Shown here: positions 1-27,964 of the stretch, piece by piece
Numbering within the stretch: the first letter of the stretch is position 1
Layout: each line of letters opens with the position of its first letter
NCBI RefSeq assembly: GCF_032884065.1
Contig: NC_088871.1
Location: forward strand, 45,921,374 to 45,985,373
Direction of reading: 5' to 3'
Length of the DNA: 64,000 nucleotides
From: Artemia franciscana
Taxonomy: Eukaryota; Arthropoda; Branchiopoda; Anostraca; Artemiidae
The notes under the pieces: model-generated
What the model saw: only the letters and a program-made list of their open reading frames with translations
Told to the model about the DNA's origin: nothing
Databases searched by the model: none
Made by a program: the position numbers and the translations under genes

Positions 1-299
1 TATACAAAATTAATCTGTAAACATTTAAAGATGTTACTTTAGAATTTCAAATTATATCTTTTTTTCATACTCCTGTATCACATTACCATTACTAATTTCC
101 AACGGGTAACAGCCTGTTTTTCAATATTTTTTGCATTACCTTTCTAGCTTACTGAAATAAGCACTAACTAAATCGAATCTTGAAACGACAAAAAATTTGA
201 CTTGAAAACCTGGAAAAAGTGACAGACTGAAATAAAAGTGACAAAAAGTGATTTTAGTGACTGCAGCCGACCCCTGTACTAATAATGAGAATTAGCTAG

Positions 300-880
300 G
301 GCTAGTTTGACCCAGTCAGTATTTTTCCAATGACAAAATTCTGTGAGAAGCTAAATAACCGAAATAGCAAAATCTCATTGTGAATAGGCCTCTAGCAAAT
401 TCTGAAAAAAAAAATCAAAAAGATATTTCCACTGAATGACCAGCGTATTGACCTCGTATTATCAATCTAAGCACTGTAACAATTATCCTCTTTCTCGATT
501 GGTCATTTTCAGACACTAGCAGATAGCTCGGATTATCAAAATTTATTACCAATAATATTTAAGATAAGATTAATAGGTGCATATAAAGGAGTAATCGCTT
601 AAAGTTGAACACTTTATGCCATTAAGGTAAAACTCTGTCGATAGCTAAATAACGGAAATAGCGAAATCTCATTGTGAATGGGCCTCTAGCAAATTCTGAA
701 AAAAAAGAAATCTGAAAGATATTCCCACTGAAGATCAGCAAAGTAATTATCATCTCGATTCTTTCGATCTTTCTCGATTGGTCATTTTCAGGCTCTAGCA
801 TATAACTCGGATTATAAAAAATTATTGTTCATAATAATCACAATATAAAGGACTAATCGCTTAAAGTTATGATTAGAGCG
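300..880. repeat. Tandem dimer, about 290 bp unit
   Basis: Two diverged direct copies. The block with CTCATTGTGAATAGGCCTCT at about 375 recurs at about 670, and TCTTTCTCGATTGGTCATTT at about 490 recurs at about 770. No reading frame is conserved between them. It lies in what is presumably the fourth intron of the sorting nexin gene. Confidence 0.75.
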
Positions 881-2068
881 CTGAATGGGAAAAAGTAGGC
901 GCACTTAAATATCCCGTATTAAATGTATGTAAATTTTTTTCATTCATAAGAAATGTTCTGACATATATTTTGCTGTGAGACACATCCTGTAAATACATTT
1001 TATATGTCATTATTTTCAATTTGGTCAGATAAAAGGAAGTGCTACATTCAATATAGTATGTGCTACAGTGCTACACATGATGAAACAGTGCTAAAATTGC
1101 CATTTTGTGCTCAGGTCACAACCCTGGACACATGTCATGTATCCATATGTCACTGGACATATGTCATTTAGAAGTTCTATAAAACTGGCATAATTTCCTC
1201 AACGATTTGGTCAAATTCACTTTCGAGAAACACTTCGTGTTCGAAAGCCAATTGGTGATAACAAATTTTGATGTAGGCCTACCTGATTAAATGATGTAGG
1301 CCTACTGATTAAAAAGAGAGACAGTGAAATCTGACTCCATTTGCAATGGCACTTGTCCAAATTGCATCATTACTCCTAGATTTTGCTCCCTATTACATTC
1401 AGACAAAAAGCCATTCAGAAAAGGAATTTAATAACTTTATTTTGCACCTTTTTATTCCTAGTTTTTTCATCTTGTTTAGCTTCACCGCACTGTTTGTATG
1501 TAGGATAATAAATAATTACAAAACTTACTTCACATATCGGCTTTCGCCAGAATACTGGTGCAATTGCCAGAATGATGGTTTTGAGAAATCCGTGCATGTG
1601 GTTGCCCAACTAGACGTGTTTTCATCTTAATCTTTGTAATCATTTGAGTTTGCATTTAGATAATTAAAAAAAGACCACAAAAATTCAACCAAAACGACAA
1701 GAGGGATATATTTCAATTCAACTAAAGGAACTGAATTAAAGGGTATTTAATAGTATTTACTTAACGTGTTTTATTTAAATATAAACTACAAGATTTTAAT
1801 TAGATATAAATATTTGATAATATTTAAGTAAAATAATAAAAAATCCCATGATTTCATGGTGAGAAGTGAGCATTGATTTTAATTGGTTTAAACTGTGAAG
1901 TGTTTGTAAGCCTATTATATTATTAATTTTTTATACAGGGACAAAATAATCCGCCTTGTTAACATCTGATTGGTTTTTCTATGTGAAATTTTAAACCAAT
2001 AAAAAAGAATGGAAAGTTGGTGAGTAAGAATATTTAAAAAAATAATAGCATTGTAGTTAAACACTTAC
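881..2068. other. Presumed intron 4 sequence, no gene seen
   Basis: AT-rich sequence with no conserved reading frame. It holds two close copies of the palindromic motif GTAGGCCTAC at about 1271-1305, which also occurs as TAGGCCTA-like pieces elsewhere in the window. Short ORFs at 1346-1630 (both strands) overlap each other and have no recognisable content. Confidence 0.6.
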
Positions 2069-17908
<15,840 letters not shown>

Positions 17909-18259
17909 AACAAATTTTAATCAAAGAAATCTTCCCCTCTAACTTGTTTATTCTATTTCTTCCTAAGAGATATTAGGCAGAATACACATGAAATTTGAAG
18001 GTTTATCCGGGACAAGCCCTATCTTTACGGCAGAAAAATATTATTGGCAAATTTCCATTAAAAAGCTAAACACTTTTGCGTATTCTATTCTAAACAGGAT
18101 GAAATAACGAGATAATTCCTTTTATGGTATTTAAAAATCGCTAAAAAAACGGTAAATTTATCATGCTGATTTTATTTAATTGTTTTTATGCAGATGACGC
18201 AAAAATTTACTCCAACAATTAGCTTGAAAGGTGTTTTTAAAGTCGAAATAAAATCAAGT

Positions 18260-18540
18260 TTAATTTGCAATTTAATTGTTCTTAAATAAATCAGACTTTG
18301 ACGCAAATTTTAGAAGAAACAGTGAAAACAATTGTTTTCGTCATTAACATCAAAATGTCATTCAAAAGCCAAACGAAAGGCAAATCCTATGACGGAAGTT
18401 TGACACAATTGCGTTTTATGCCAAAGACAACGTATTGCAATTTAATTGTTTTTAAATAATTCAAACTTTGACGCAAATATTAGAAGAAACAGTGAAAATA
18501 ATTGTTTTCTACACAATTGCATTTTATGCCAGAGACAACG
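18260..18540. repeat. Tandem duplication, about 168 bp, upstream of the sorting nexin start
   Basis: GCAATTTAATTGTT at 18267 recurs at 18435, and GACGCAAAT with AGAAGAAACAGTGAAAA recurs in register. The block lies 350-630 bases upstream of the ATG at 17908, so it could overlap a promoter region, but I see no TATA box or initiator that I would defend. Confidence 0.7.
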
Positions 18541-19189
18541 TATTAAGAAAAACGTTAATGCAAATCAAAAATCTTGAATGGTCATTTCATGTGCATAAGG
18601 GAATGGGGAATTATAGCTCTGCAATCAGGTTATTTACTAAAATAATCGACTTGAGTTCGGCAAAACTTAATAGAAAGAAAGAGCTAATTTTCCTTTTCTG
18701 CCCTTGAAGTAATGAATTCGATCCATTTTTCTTTTCGATACTTCATAGGTTCTTGTCATTAGGTGTTGTCTAGTCCTCTGATTCTTATCACTAGGGTATT
18801 TCGATAAAAAGTTGTGGAGTCTCGGCCAAACTGCATAAGAGACTAGTGTTTCTTTATCCTATTCGAATAGCAGATAATCTGCAGTCAATTAATATGATCC
18901 ATGTCAAATTAGGCCAGAAGTAAAAGTTGACATTCTAGTAGCGCCTAATCTGAGACCAAAATTGACATCTTTGGCAAAAAAAGAACCGAACAAAATAGTT
19001 TTTGGGTTTCAGACAGTCCAAATCTTTCACACAATTTTATAGCTTCCATTTCTTCAAAAATAACGCGTGTATTTTATAGCCAAATTTGAAAATTGAGTAT
19101 GTTCGTAAACTGTGGAACATCAATGTATTTTTTTGCTAAAATTGATTCTTCCTGTAATTAATTAAAAAAAAATCCGAAAAAGAACCTTT
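18541..19189. other. Upstream intergenic sequence, no feature seen
   Basis: No coding or repeat signal recognised. The ORF at 18468-18707 begins inside the duplicated block and has no supporting evidence. Confidence 0.45.
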
Positions 19190-20220
19190 TAAAAGAAAAG
19201 TACTGGCCATATTAAACTTAAGATCAGCAGATACAAATACTTGTTAAAATTCAAACTAAAAAAAAAACAGAAATTACTATTAAAGAACAAATGAAACCCA
19301 AAACGAACAGAATTTAAATAAACAATCATAGTGAAAGAACATACAACAAGTACTAATATGAATGAATAAATAAACCTTAAAACGACTAATGTTTAAATTG
19401 AGTATGCAAATAAAGATTAAAACGAAAATAATATTTTTTTTATTAAATTATAAGTGAAATCCAAAACGAAGAGAAACTAAATGAACAATCAATGCAAACA
19501 AACATAAGATATATACTAATGCTAATACAATTGAATATTAAAATGAGCAAAGCTTAAATTGAGCATGCAAATCAAGCTTGAGACGAGCAAAAACCTGTTT
19601 AAACAAAAGAAGGAGTTTTGGCTCCTTCTCTCACTGTAAAGTTTAAAACCTACTGCATCATTGGAACCTCACTGAAAACGAATTATATACGAATATTTCC
19701 TTTTGTAATTATTACAATATTGAAAATAAACATAAGAAATTCAGTAAAATGAAATTTTGAACTGATGAGTTTTCAGCAATTAATCTTATTATATATCAAA
19801 TATTCGTTTTAACTTTATCAGTTCTTTCCAAGACTCTTCGAGACAAATATAGCTGTACTACAAACAAAAGTTTGGATACTGCTTCCTTCCTTAACTGTAA
19901 AAGTCTAAAGCCTACTACGTCATTGGTGCTTCGCTGAAAACGAATTATGTTACAAATGTTTTCTTTTCCACTTATTGCAGCATTGAAAAAAAATACGGTG
20001 AAGTAAAGCTTTGGACTGATGATCTTACAACAATTTATAGCAATACATACCAGACGTTAAGTTTGATTTTATTTGTACTTTCAAAGACTTTTCAAAACAC
20101 ATATAGTTTTCAGTAAAGCGCTAGTGGAGCAGAATATTTAGACTTTTACAGTGAGAGAAGGAGATGATTTTTGTTCGTTTCAAGCTTGATTTGTATATTC
20201 AATTTATGCGCATATTCACT
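19190..20220. mobile_element. FB2-family element, second copy
   Basis: Shares ATGAAACCCAAAACGAACAG, GAGTATGCAAATAAAG and CTACT(G)CATCATTGG-type words with the copy at 7.6-8.3 kb. The right side has the inverted form (TTCGTTTCAAGCTTGATTTG near 20173 against CAAATCAAGCTTGAGACGAG near 19566), so this copy is also a foldback. Internally it appears partly duplicated (19.62 and 19.88 kb both carry TAAAG-type pieces with CTACTGCATCATTGG or CTACTACGTCATTGG). Confidence 0.6.
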
Positions 20221-20540
20221 CTTGAGAAAGAAAGAGGGTCGATTTGACAGCCGGGTTGTAAGGACCTATAAGGGATCTCCGTTTGACGGGTAGAGTTGTC
20301 CTGTTAAGAAAGAGATATGATTTAAACGGCCATTACATAATCAAAGCGTGATGTCTATTCAGGCGAGGTGAGTTTTGAGCATGGGCCATTATGAATGTAA
20401 AAATATTGGTGAAACTCTACTTTAGGGCTTTAAAAAACCACTTTAGGGGCAGATAAATGCAGCTTTAAGGAATGAAATCACAGAATAAATATTTTCTTTT
20501 AAGCTGTTTTAAAGTTCCTATCTCCAATTAAATACAAAAA

Positions 20541-20860
20541 CAAGGTTTTTCAACTAAAAGTAAGGAGCAACGTTAAAACTTAAAATGCACAGAAATTATT
20601 ATATATACGAGGGGTCGGCCCCTCGTGAATATCCCGCTCCTTACGCTAAAGTTTGAATTTTGTCCGAATTCCTTAAGAATGGCTCCTGAATCACAAAAGG
20701 CGTATAATTAGAAAAAAACAGCTCTCTTAAAAGTACTAAAAACCTTTAGTGTAAAGAGCGAGGCATTGAAAGGACACACCTCATATACGTAATAATTTCT
20801 GTTCATTTTAAGTTTTCATGCTGCTCCTTACTTTCAGTTGGAAAAACTTCTTTTTATTTA
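20541..20860. mobile_element. FB1 long-hairpin end
   Basis: The left arm reads AACTAAAAGTAAGGAGCAAC and TTAAAATGCACAGAAATTAT; the right arm has the inverse near 20780-20850 (TAATTTCTGTTCATTTTAAG, CTGCTCCTTACTTTCAG). This is the hairpin half of the family without the palindromic terminus. Confidence 0.75.
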
Positions 20861-21149
20861 ATTTCCAATCGTTTTAAAATAATAATGGGGAATCTGCCTT
20901 CCCCTTCATGGATAATTCCCTTTCCCATGAAAAATTTATCATTGGAATGATCTTCCCACGTACCCCTCCCCCCCCCCCCCCCAAAACCACAAAAATTGTC
21001 AACTAGCTTTCAGCTTTCAACTAGCTTTCGTTCAGTGCGGACGAACAAAAAAAAAATCTTTTTCTGGATATTAGCTTGTCTTGAAGAGTGAACACAAGCT
21101 AATTTAATCGGATTATTTTTTCAAGTTATAAGGATAAACTAAACGGAGC
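20861..21149. other. Spacer with poly-C run
   Basis: Contains CTTCCCCTTCATGGATAATTC-type FB1 inner words near 20898 and a run of 14 C near 20967-20981. Nothing else recognised. Confidence 0.4.
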
Positions 21150-22069
21150 GGGGAATGATTAAACGAAGAAGATTCACCAAATACCTCGGAATCAATGTTG
21201 ATGAAACCCTACCATTTAAAGAGATCATGTGAAGTCAGTTTGGAAAATATTGTCACGTAACTTAGGTATCATGGGCAAATTAAAATATATTTTCCCCCCA
21301 AATGTTCTACGATTGTTAAACTTTTCCCTGATTCATCCTTACATTTTGTATTGCTCGTCGATTTGGCTTGGTACTTTCCCTTCGATAGTTCGTCCAATCC
21401 TTGTGATCCAGAATAATGCTATCCGAGTTTTTTTGTGGTGTTTGGAATCAGGAGTCTTTGAGGTCTGTGTATATAGATTTAAACATAATGCCTACAGATG
21501 GACTACGTGATTTTTATACGTTGATTTTTATATGTAAATATTACAGTGATAACCTTCATGATTTTTTTACAGGAATATTTTGTGAGAGGTCTGATGTTCA
21601 CCACCACATTGCTCGGATACGGGGTAATACCGAGGTTCCTCGATTAGTTTTAAGTAGGTCTTCTTTTTCACTTACTTACAGAGCTTCAAAACTTTGGAAT
21701 AAACTGAGTATAGATATTAAGGAAATAGGTAGCCTTGCCCAGTTTAATTCTGATTTATGTGTGGAGTTGCTCGGTAGGTATACTTTTGAAATAGATTAAC
21801 TAAAATCAATTTTCCATAGGTTATTCATTTGTAATATTTATGTGTTTTTTTTGTTATTTTTGTTGTTTTGGCGTCACGCAAGGTAATGCATTACTCATGT
21901 TTTTTTTTGTTGATTTCGGTATATGGTCTCATTCTCCATATTTTCTGATTCTCCATGTTCTCTCTTTATTTTCCTTGAATTTAGAACAGCCTCGCAAGAT
22001 TCGCTTATGTTTTGCTATTGATTAAGAAATGTTTATTTCTAATAAAATTGTCTACTACTACTACTACTA
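21150..22069 (+). pseudogene. CR1-like LINE: reverse transcriptase C-terminus, 3' UTR and TAC tail
   Basis: Frame reads RRRFTKYLGINVDETLPFKE, LKYIFPPNVLRLLNFSLIHP, YILYCSSIWLGTF, then after a shift LRDFYTLIFICKYY and FSLTYRASKLWNKL up to a stop at 21797. These are the region after the catalytic FADD box and the C-terminal tail typical of CR1/Jockey-type elements. The catalytic motifs are missing, so the copy is 5'-truncated. The 3' UTR ends AATAAAATTGT followed by (CTA)6 at 22052-22069, a short tandem 3' end as in CR1-like LINEs. The last 170 bases match the tail of the SINE at 58.2 kb. Confidence 0.85.
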
Positions 22070-22379
22070 TGCTGTTTAGGATGCGAGAAAATGGCGGAGA
22101 AATTCGTTTCAGGCCTCTACGGACTAGTGAGCCACCCTGGTGATTGCCAACGTCATCTGTGGGCCTGCCCACTTCGAGATAAGTTTCATTTGTTGTTTTT
22201 GTTTTGTTTTTCTTTTTTATCCTGCTAACATTAATCATGCTGTCATACAAGCAATTCGATTCAGCACTGGTGACATTTTTAGGCTATCCTGTATGAACTC
22301 TAAAAATTAAGAAAAATAATAGAAAGTGCATAATCTATTTGATATTTTGCTATGGGAATCATAATGAACAAATTGTTTT
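22070..22379. other. Short spacer, no feature seen
   Basis: No coding or repeat signal. A minus-strand ORF at 22250-22005 overlaps the LINE tail and is not supported. Confidence 0.4.
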
Positions 22380-22399
22380 TGAGAGTAATCATGTATCGC

Positions 22400-23020
22400 A
22401 TGAAAACAATGTTCAAGAAACTTCAAAACTGCGAAGAATGTTAAACACCCATTTGATGAACTTGAGATTTTTCGCGGGAACTACAGGACGACTTCAAAAG
22501 CTTTTTCTGTAATAAGGATATCCAATGAAGCTGCTGCATTACTTGGTTCAGAGTCTGCTTTATTTGTCAGAGTTTCTGCAAAGTGTGACGCGAGAGCGCA
22601 ATCTGACCTTAAAGACTCTGCTCAGACTGTAATTAATGAGTTGTACAATTCTGTGTCACTGGAGTTCAATCCCATCTTAGACCGCATTGAACGAGGGCTG
22701 AAAGAGTGTAGAGTGCAAACCCTTAATCTGGAGGACCGAAATGAAAAATCGAAGTCAAGCTTGACGATATGAATCAAGAAAATATCTTGGACAGTCTCGT
22801 TTTCAACAGTCTGAAACAAAAGCCAGGAAAACTTTTGCTCGAAAAGTTTTCTCACAGAAGTCTAAACTAGCTGGTTCGGGCTTCTTTGTGTCTGAATCTC
22901 TTACAAAGCGACGTCATGATTTGCTAAATTCTGAAAGGGATCGGTTCGGTGTCAAACATGTGTGGACAGACCGTGGCAACATACTAGTGAAGTCACAAGT
23001 CGAACCTTGTGCGAAGTAAA
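22400..23020 (+). pseudogene. LINE ORF1 fragment
   Basis: An uninterrupted frame from about 22440 to 22770 reads KHPFDELEIFRGN, SVIRISNEAAALLGSESALF, VSAKCDARAQSDLKDSAQTV and FNPILDRIERGLKECRVQTL. After one frameshift it continues KARKTFARKVFSQKSKLAG and ESLTKRRHDLLNSERDRFG, VKHVWTDRGNILVKSQ, stop. The closing TKRR-x-LL...FG-x-KHVWT-x-G-I pattern is a common C-terminal domain of LINE ORF1-type proteins. No ATG opens the frame, so simple ORF calling misses it. Its order after the 3' end of another LINE copy means it is a separate insertion. Confidence 0.72.
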
Positions 23021-23179
23021 TAAGATCCCTTGGTGAATGCATTTGAAAAAGTATGCGTGTTGTTTTTTGTCGTTTTTTTATCTTTTTCTCGCCTTTTTTC
23101 TTTACGCCTTGCTCTTCATACTAAAATTTTTTAGCACTTTAAACGGCCCTCGTGTTTTAGAAGTCGTTTTTGAAGAATT

Positions 23180-24320
23180 GTGACAAAATTTAAACTTTAG
23201 CGTAAAGAGCAAGGTTCTGAGGAGGAGGCAAATCCCCTCATATACGTAATAGTTTCTATTTGTTTTAGTTTTGATGTTGCTTCTTACTCTCAGTTGAAAA
23301 AAAAACTTGTTTTTTTGTTTAATTGCTGATCGTTTTTTATATAACGCCAGCATATCTAGCTCCACCTCCACGGGAAAATGCCCTTCCCAACGGAAATATT
23401 CTCTGGATAATTCATTTCTGGCAAAAATTTACCCCAGACAATAACCTTTAATATCTCTACGCGTAAAATTGAATTGGTAAAGAGAACACAAGATATAAAA
23501 AGAAATTTCATATCGGAATTCCGGCAAATTTCCCCAGTGTAAAATTTCCCCTGAAAAATTTGCCCCCCGGAAACCTCCCTCTTTATGGAAGATTCTCCCT
23601 TGCAAAATCACCCTTAAAAGGAAATTCGTCCTCTCCTCCCCACCGAAAAATGTAAGTATGCTTCCCAATAACAAATACTATATGTATACAACGGGCAAAT
23701 TTTATGACTTAAAGACCTTTTCCCAGGGGCTGTGAGGGATCATGTCATATCCAGAGACATAGTTTCTGGGCCATTCAACTATGCCGAACAAAATATGTAT
23801 CTCAAAATTTTGATCGGGCGATTTTGTGAATAAAAGTGAAGTGGGAGGGGGCCTCTTTGCCCTCTTTTTTCGTTCACTTAAAAAGGGCACTAGAAATTTT
23901 CATTTCCGTTAGAATGAGCCCTTTCCGGTCGTTCTAGGGCCACTGGGTCGATACGGTCACTCCTAAAAAAAAACCCAACAAACATGCATCCGTCATTTTC
24001 TTCTGGCAAAATTTACAAAATTCCACGTTTTTGTATATGGAAGCTTGAAAACTCTACAGTAGGGTTCTTTGATACGTTAAATCTGATGGTATCATTTTTA
24101 TTAAGATATTACGACTTCTAGGGGGTGTTTCTCCCTTTTATCGAAAATCAGACAAATTTTCTCAGGCTCTTAGCTTTTGATGGGTAAGACTTATATATTT
24201 AGAATCAGCATAATAAGCCAATTCTTTTGATATATCTATTGGTATTGAAGTTTTTTTTGTAGAGTTTTGGTAACTATTTAGACGGGTCACTCCTTGCTTA
24301 CGTTACCACGAACTGTTTGA
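23180..24320 (-). mobile_element. FB1 element, minus orientation
   Basis: The right end is GTTACCACGAACTGTTTGA, the reverse complement of the family terminus. Inside are GTTTTAGTTTTGATGTTGC (hairpin-side), GGGCCATTCAACTATGCCG, CTCAAAATTTTGATCGG, AAAAGGGCACTAG and AGGGTTCTTTGATACG. The small ORFs here (23371-23102, 23674-23429, 23890-23702) are repeat translations and recur with the repeat. Confidence 0.8.
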
Positions 24321-24529
24321 TTATTTTCTGATCTGACTTTTTCTTCTAGAAGACGTTTTTTTGCACGAATAGAAAAGATCATGAACCGTAGATGAACTAA
24401 GTTAGACTTCAACAGTTAAGAAGTCTTCTTTCTTCAAAAAGAAGAGTTCTTATCTCTTCAAGTTAAGGTTTTCAAGTTTAGGTTCTTATCTTCAAAGACC
24501 GCAGTTAAATCCCGTGGAAGCTGATTTGT

Positions 24530-24930
24530 TGCATTTATGTGCCTGGAATTGCCACCTTACTACTAGTTATTAGGATGTGCTGCATTTTCTCGCTGATTCT
24601 CAAGGAAAAATTAGTTTATGAGTATATGTGAAAGTTTTTGAGTCAGGAACACTTTCCCCCGTTGTATTCCTTTCCATATTACAATTTGGAGACTAAAAAC
24701 CGGACATCACTTCATAGAGGGGGAATTGTGTGTTTGATTTCAAAGTTGTTATCGTACCGAGTAAGAAATGTTATTGATGTTTGCATAGAGGGTAAATTCG
24801 AAAGTTTTAGTATAGAATTAGATTTGAAAAGTAGGAAACTTTTGATTGGTGCTATGTATAAGCCACCAAGTGCTAGCTGGCAAGAATTTAAGTGTGGTTT
24901 GATCAACTTGCTCCATCATTTTCAGTCCTG
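24530..24930 (+). pseudogene. LINE apurinic-type endonuclease fragment
   Basis: Frame 24638-24931 reads TSLHRGGIVCLISKLLSYRV, CIEGKFESFSIELDLKSRKL then LIGAMYKPPSASWQEFKCGL. This is the GG(V/I)..L......FES..IE......I..IYRPPS core of the endonuclease domain of CR1/Jockey-like LINEs. The conserved N-terminal and C-terminal catalytic motifs are lost. Upstream, out of frame, LCAWNCH at about 24540 may be the domain start. It could be the same family as the ORF1 piece at 22.4 kb. Confidence 0.8.
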
Positions 24931-24949
24931 ACCTGTTCCACCTATCAGG

Positions 24950-27660
24950 ATTCCATCAGTCCTGGATCCGCCACTTCTGCCCCCGATTCCACGGTTCCGG
25001 TTCCGTATTAATGGAATATGATAGGCATGCATATCTCATAGAGCGATAAAAACAAGGTAATTCATTAAGACCTCCTAGAAAAATCAATGAATATGGCTTA
25101 AGTTTACCTCTAATATCACCCCCCTCTCTGGAATGTTTTCTAGGGTGGGTCAGCCACATATTGTCACAGTGCCGTGAATATGCATACTCTTGGCTAAAAG
25201 AAACACTTCATTTTCATTACAGCATCGTAGAAATGACCGAATGCAAAAAAAGTACATCTTTTTTCTTCGTTTGCTTATTTCATTTTTCAAAATATAATTT
25301 TGCTAGTATCAAGATTTAAAAATAATGGAATAATATAGGCAAGCATATCTAATAGAGGAAAAGTCAATTCAATGGCATTGGGATGCTTGCGCGCTCTCAT
25401 GTGGAAAGGTTGAAGACATGCGATCCATTTAAACATTCTAGAAAGCGGACAGGAGATCATTTTGTTACGTTAATTTTTGTTAATAGCATACATGGTTTTA
25501 AATAACTTGCATGATTCTGATAGTATCGTCTTTAGTTTTTATATTGGCATAGATGATTCTTATTATATCAGTCAAGATTTTGATAATCTTGACTGTAGCA
25601 GAAACGATTTCTTTTTTTGTGTTAAATCTGGTAACAGCAGACATTATTTGGTTACACCATTTTAGATTTTGACAATATCAGACACGTTTTGAATGCACCA
25701 AAAAATATTTTCTTAATGCTAGGTAAGATTTTGATAATACCTTGCATGATTTGGTTAATAACTTGCAATATTTAAAATATGCATTAAGAATGATGAAACA
25801 TGCCCTTAGTGTGTCAGAGGGCCAGTCATAGTGTGGCAGAGTGGCGTTAATTGACAGGGTGTATTACGCTGAGAGTGGATTGCAAAAAAAAAACATGAAC
25901 CAACGCATTTAAAGCATGATATTTAAAAAGGCAATATATGGAAAATCTCTTAAGAATGATGAGGGGTTCTAGAGAGTGCCAAAGGGCCAGTAATAGTGTG
26001 GCACGGTGGCGTAAATTGATATGGTGTATTGCGGAGGGTGGACTTGTGATAACATAAACGACTGGATTTAAAGCATTATTTTAAACACAAAAGTACCTGA
26101 AAATTTCCTTGGGAAAGATGAGGGTTGCCAGTGGGTATCAACAGGCTTGTATATTGTGCCACACTAGGCTCAATTGCGAGGATTCATCAGAAGAAACGCT
26201 ATTGGCAATTTTCATTTCTACCGATTCTTGTTTAAACGGATTTTTTGCAGGTAAATGCCCAAAAAATGGCTTCAGAATGATGAAGGGTGCCAAAGGTTAC
26301 TTTTTGTCATCTATAATTTGCAATGGAGACGTGAATTGCCTTGAACTAACACATTCTACAGCTTAAAATTAAGGTGGTATGTACTAAAAGAATTTTTTGG
26401 TTTGAAGAGGACTGAAATCTAACACCCAGTCAAAGTAACGGGGCATTTTCATTAAAAAATCTAAGGAATATCTCGCAATATGGTTTAAATTTACCTTTGA
26501 CAACATTCTAGGGTGGGCTAGCCACATATTGCCATAGTGACGTGAATATACGTAGTCTTAGGTCAAAAACACGTCATATCTTCATTAAAACCTCTCATAA
26601 ATAACTAAGAGCCAGTATTTTCATTAAGGACTCCTAGAGGAACATCTTAATATGGCTCAAATTTACCTCTAACAACATTTTTCTCCCTTTGAAATTGCTT
26701 AATAGGTTTGGCTAGACATATATTGCGACGGTGGCATGATATACATAGTTTTGGCTCAATGCAACGTGGCATTTTCATTCAAAACTCTCAGAAATAACCA
26801 AATGTAAAGAAAGTGTCTCTTTTTTCTTCGTTTGCCTGTTTCATTTTTCAAAATATGATTTTGCTAGTATTAATATTTAAATAAATGGAATATAACAGGC
26901 AGGTACATCTAATAGAACAGTAGAAACGATGAATTTTAATCAGCTGTTTTCAGAAATAATTCTTAATATGGCTTAAATTTACCTTTAATAACAACCCTCC
27001 CCTTCTGGAATTGCTTGCTAGGGTGGGCTAGCCGCATATTGGCACGGTTGTGTGAACATGAAAAGTCTTGATGGAAAGAAACGTAGCATTTTTCTTAAAA
27101 ACTCTCAGAAATAACCGAATGCAAAAAAGGTGTTTGTTTTTTCTTTATTTGCATGTTTTTTTTTTCAAAATCTTATTTTGTTCGTATGAAGATCTAAATT
27201 AATGGAGTGTAACAGGCATGTGTATCTAATAGAGCAATAGAAATAAGGCATGTTCATTAATATTGCTCTAAAATATCTCTTAATATGCCTTTAATTTACC
27301 TCTTATAACAACCTTCTTCTCTGGAACAGCCTGGTAGGGTGGGATAGCCGCACATTGCCATGGTAGCGTTAATATGCATTGTCTTGGCTCAAAGATACTT
27401 GGTATTTTCATCAAAACATCTCAAAAATAACCGGAGGCAAAAAGGATCTCTTTTCCTTCGTTGGCGTGTTTAATTTTTAAAATGTGTTTTGCTAGTATCC
27501 AGATTTAAATTAATGGAATGTACAATGCAGGTGCATCTAATAGAGCACACATTAATACTATTAGGATACTTGAGCACTCTCATTTGGAAAAGGTTGGAAA
27601 CATTCGATCTATTTAATTTTGTAGAATGCGGGGCAGGGAATTCTCTGTGCATGGAATAGG
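24950..27660. repeat. Satellite-like array, about 313-bp unit, interrupted
   Basis: The phrase CATATCTAATAGAG or close variants occurs near 25031, 25343, 26905, 27215 and 27530, and GGGCTAGCCACATATTGCCA variants near 25149, 26520, 26707, 27026 and 27340. Neighbouring units in the right half are 310-319 bases apart. Between 25440 and 26380 the array is interrupted by other material. The units do not conserve a reading frame. Confidence 0.82.
25800..26250. repeat. Diverged tandem repeat, about 170-bp unit, inside the satellite interruption
   Basis: GGGCCAGTCATAGTGTGGCA at 25819 recurs as GGGCCAGTAATAGTGTGGCA at about 25986, and a third weak unit follows at about 26130 (AGTGGGTATCAACAGGC, ATATTGTGCCACAC). 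AAGCATGATATTTAAA and AAGCATTATTTTAAA keep the same spacing. Confidence 0.65.
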
Positions 27661-27964
27661 CTATTACGTAGAAAGTATTCACTGAATCAAAATAGCATTA
27701 AATGCTTCTTGGTCCAGTTATATAGCACTCCATTCCGTTGAGGAATTTCCTACGAGGAGCCTTTCAATTCTTAAAGGAGAAATAAATATCTGGAATTTAA
27801 AGGTTCCCTGAGAAAGAAACGCCTTGAAAAAAAATGAAATCTCGAAGGAAAAGAGCATTGAGCAAAATAAATCTCCTATAAGTTTTACGTAACATCCACA
27901 TGTGCATCGTCATTACGTAAGACCCACATATTTGTGTCCTCCTTAGTTACAAGCACGAATTTCC

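Noticed and set aside
1..2068. BAR-domain exon of the sorting nexin gene
   Set aside because: I read all minus-strand frames here for the helical BAR pattern and found none; the gene must continue beyond the window.
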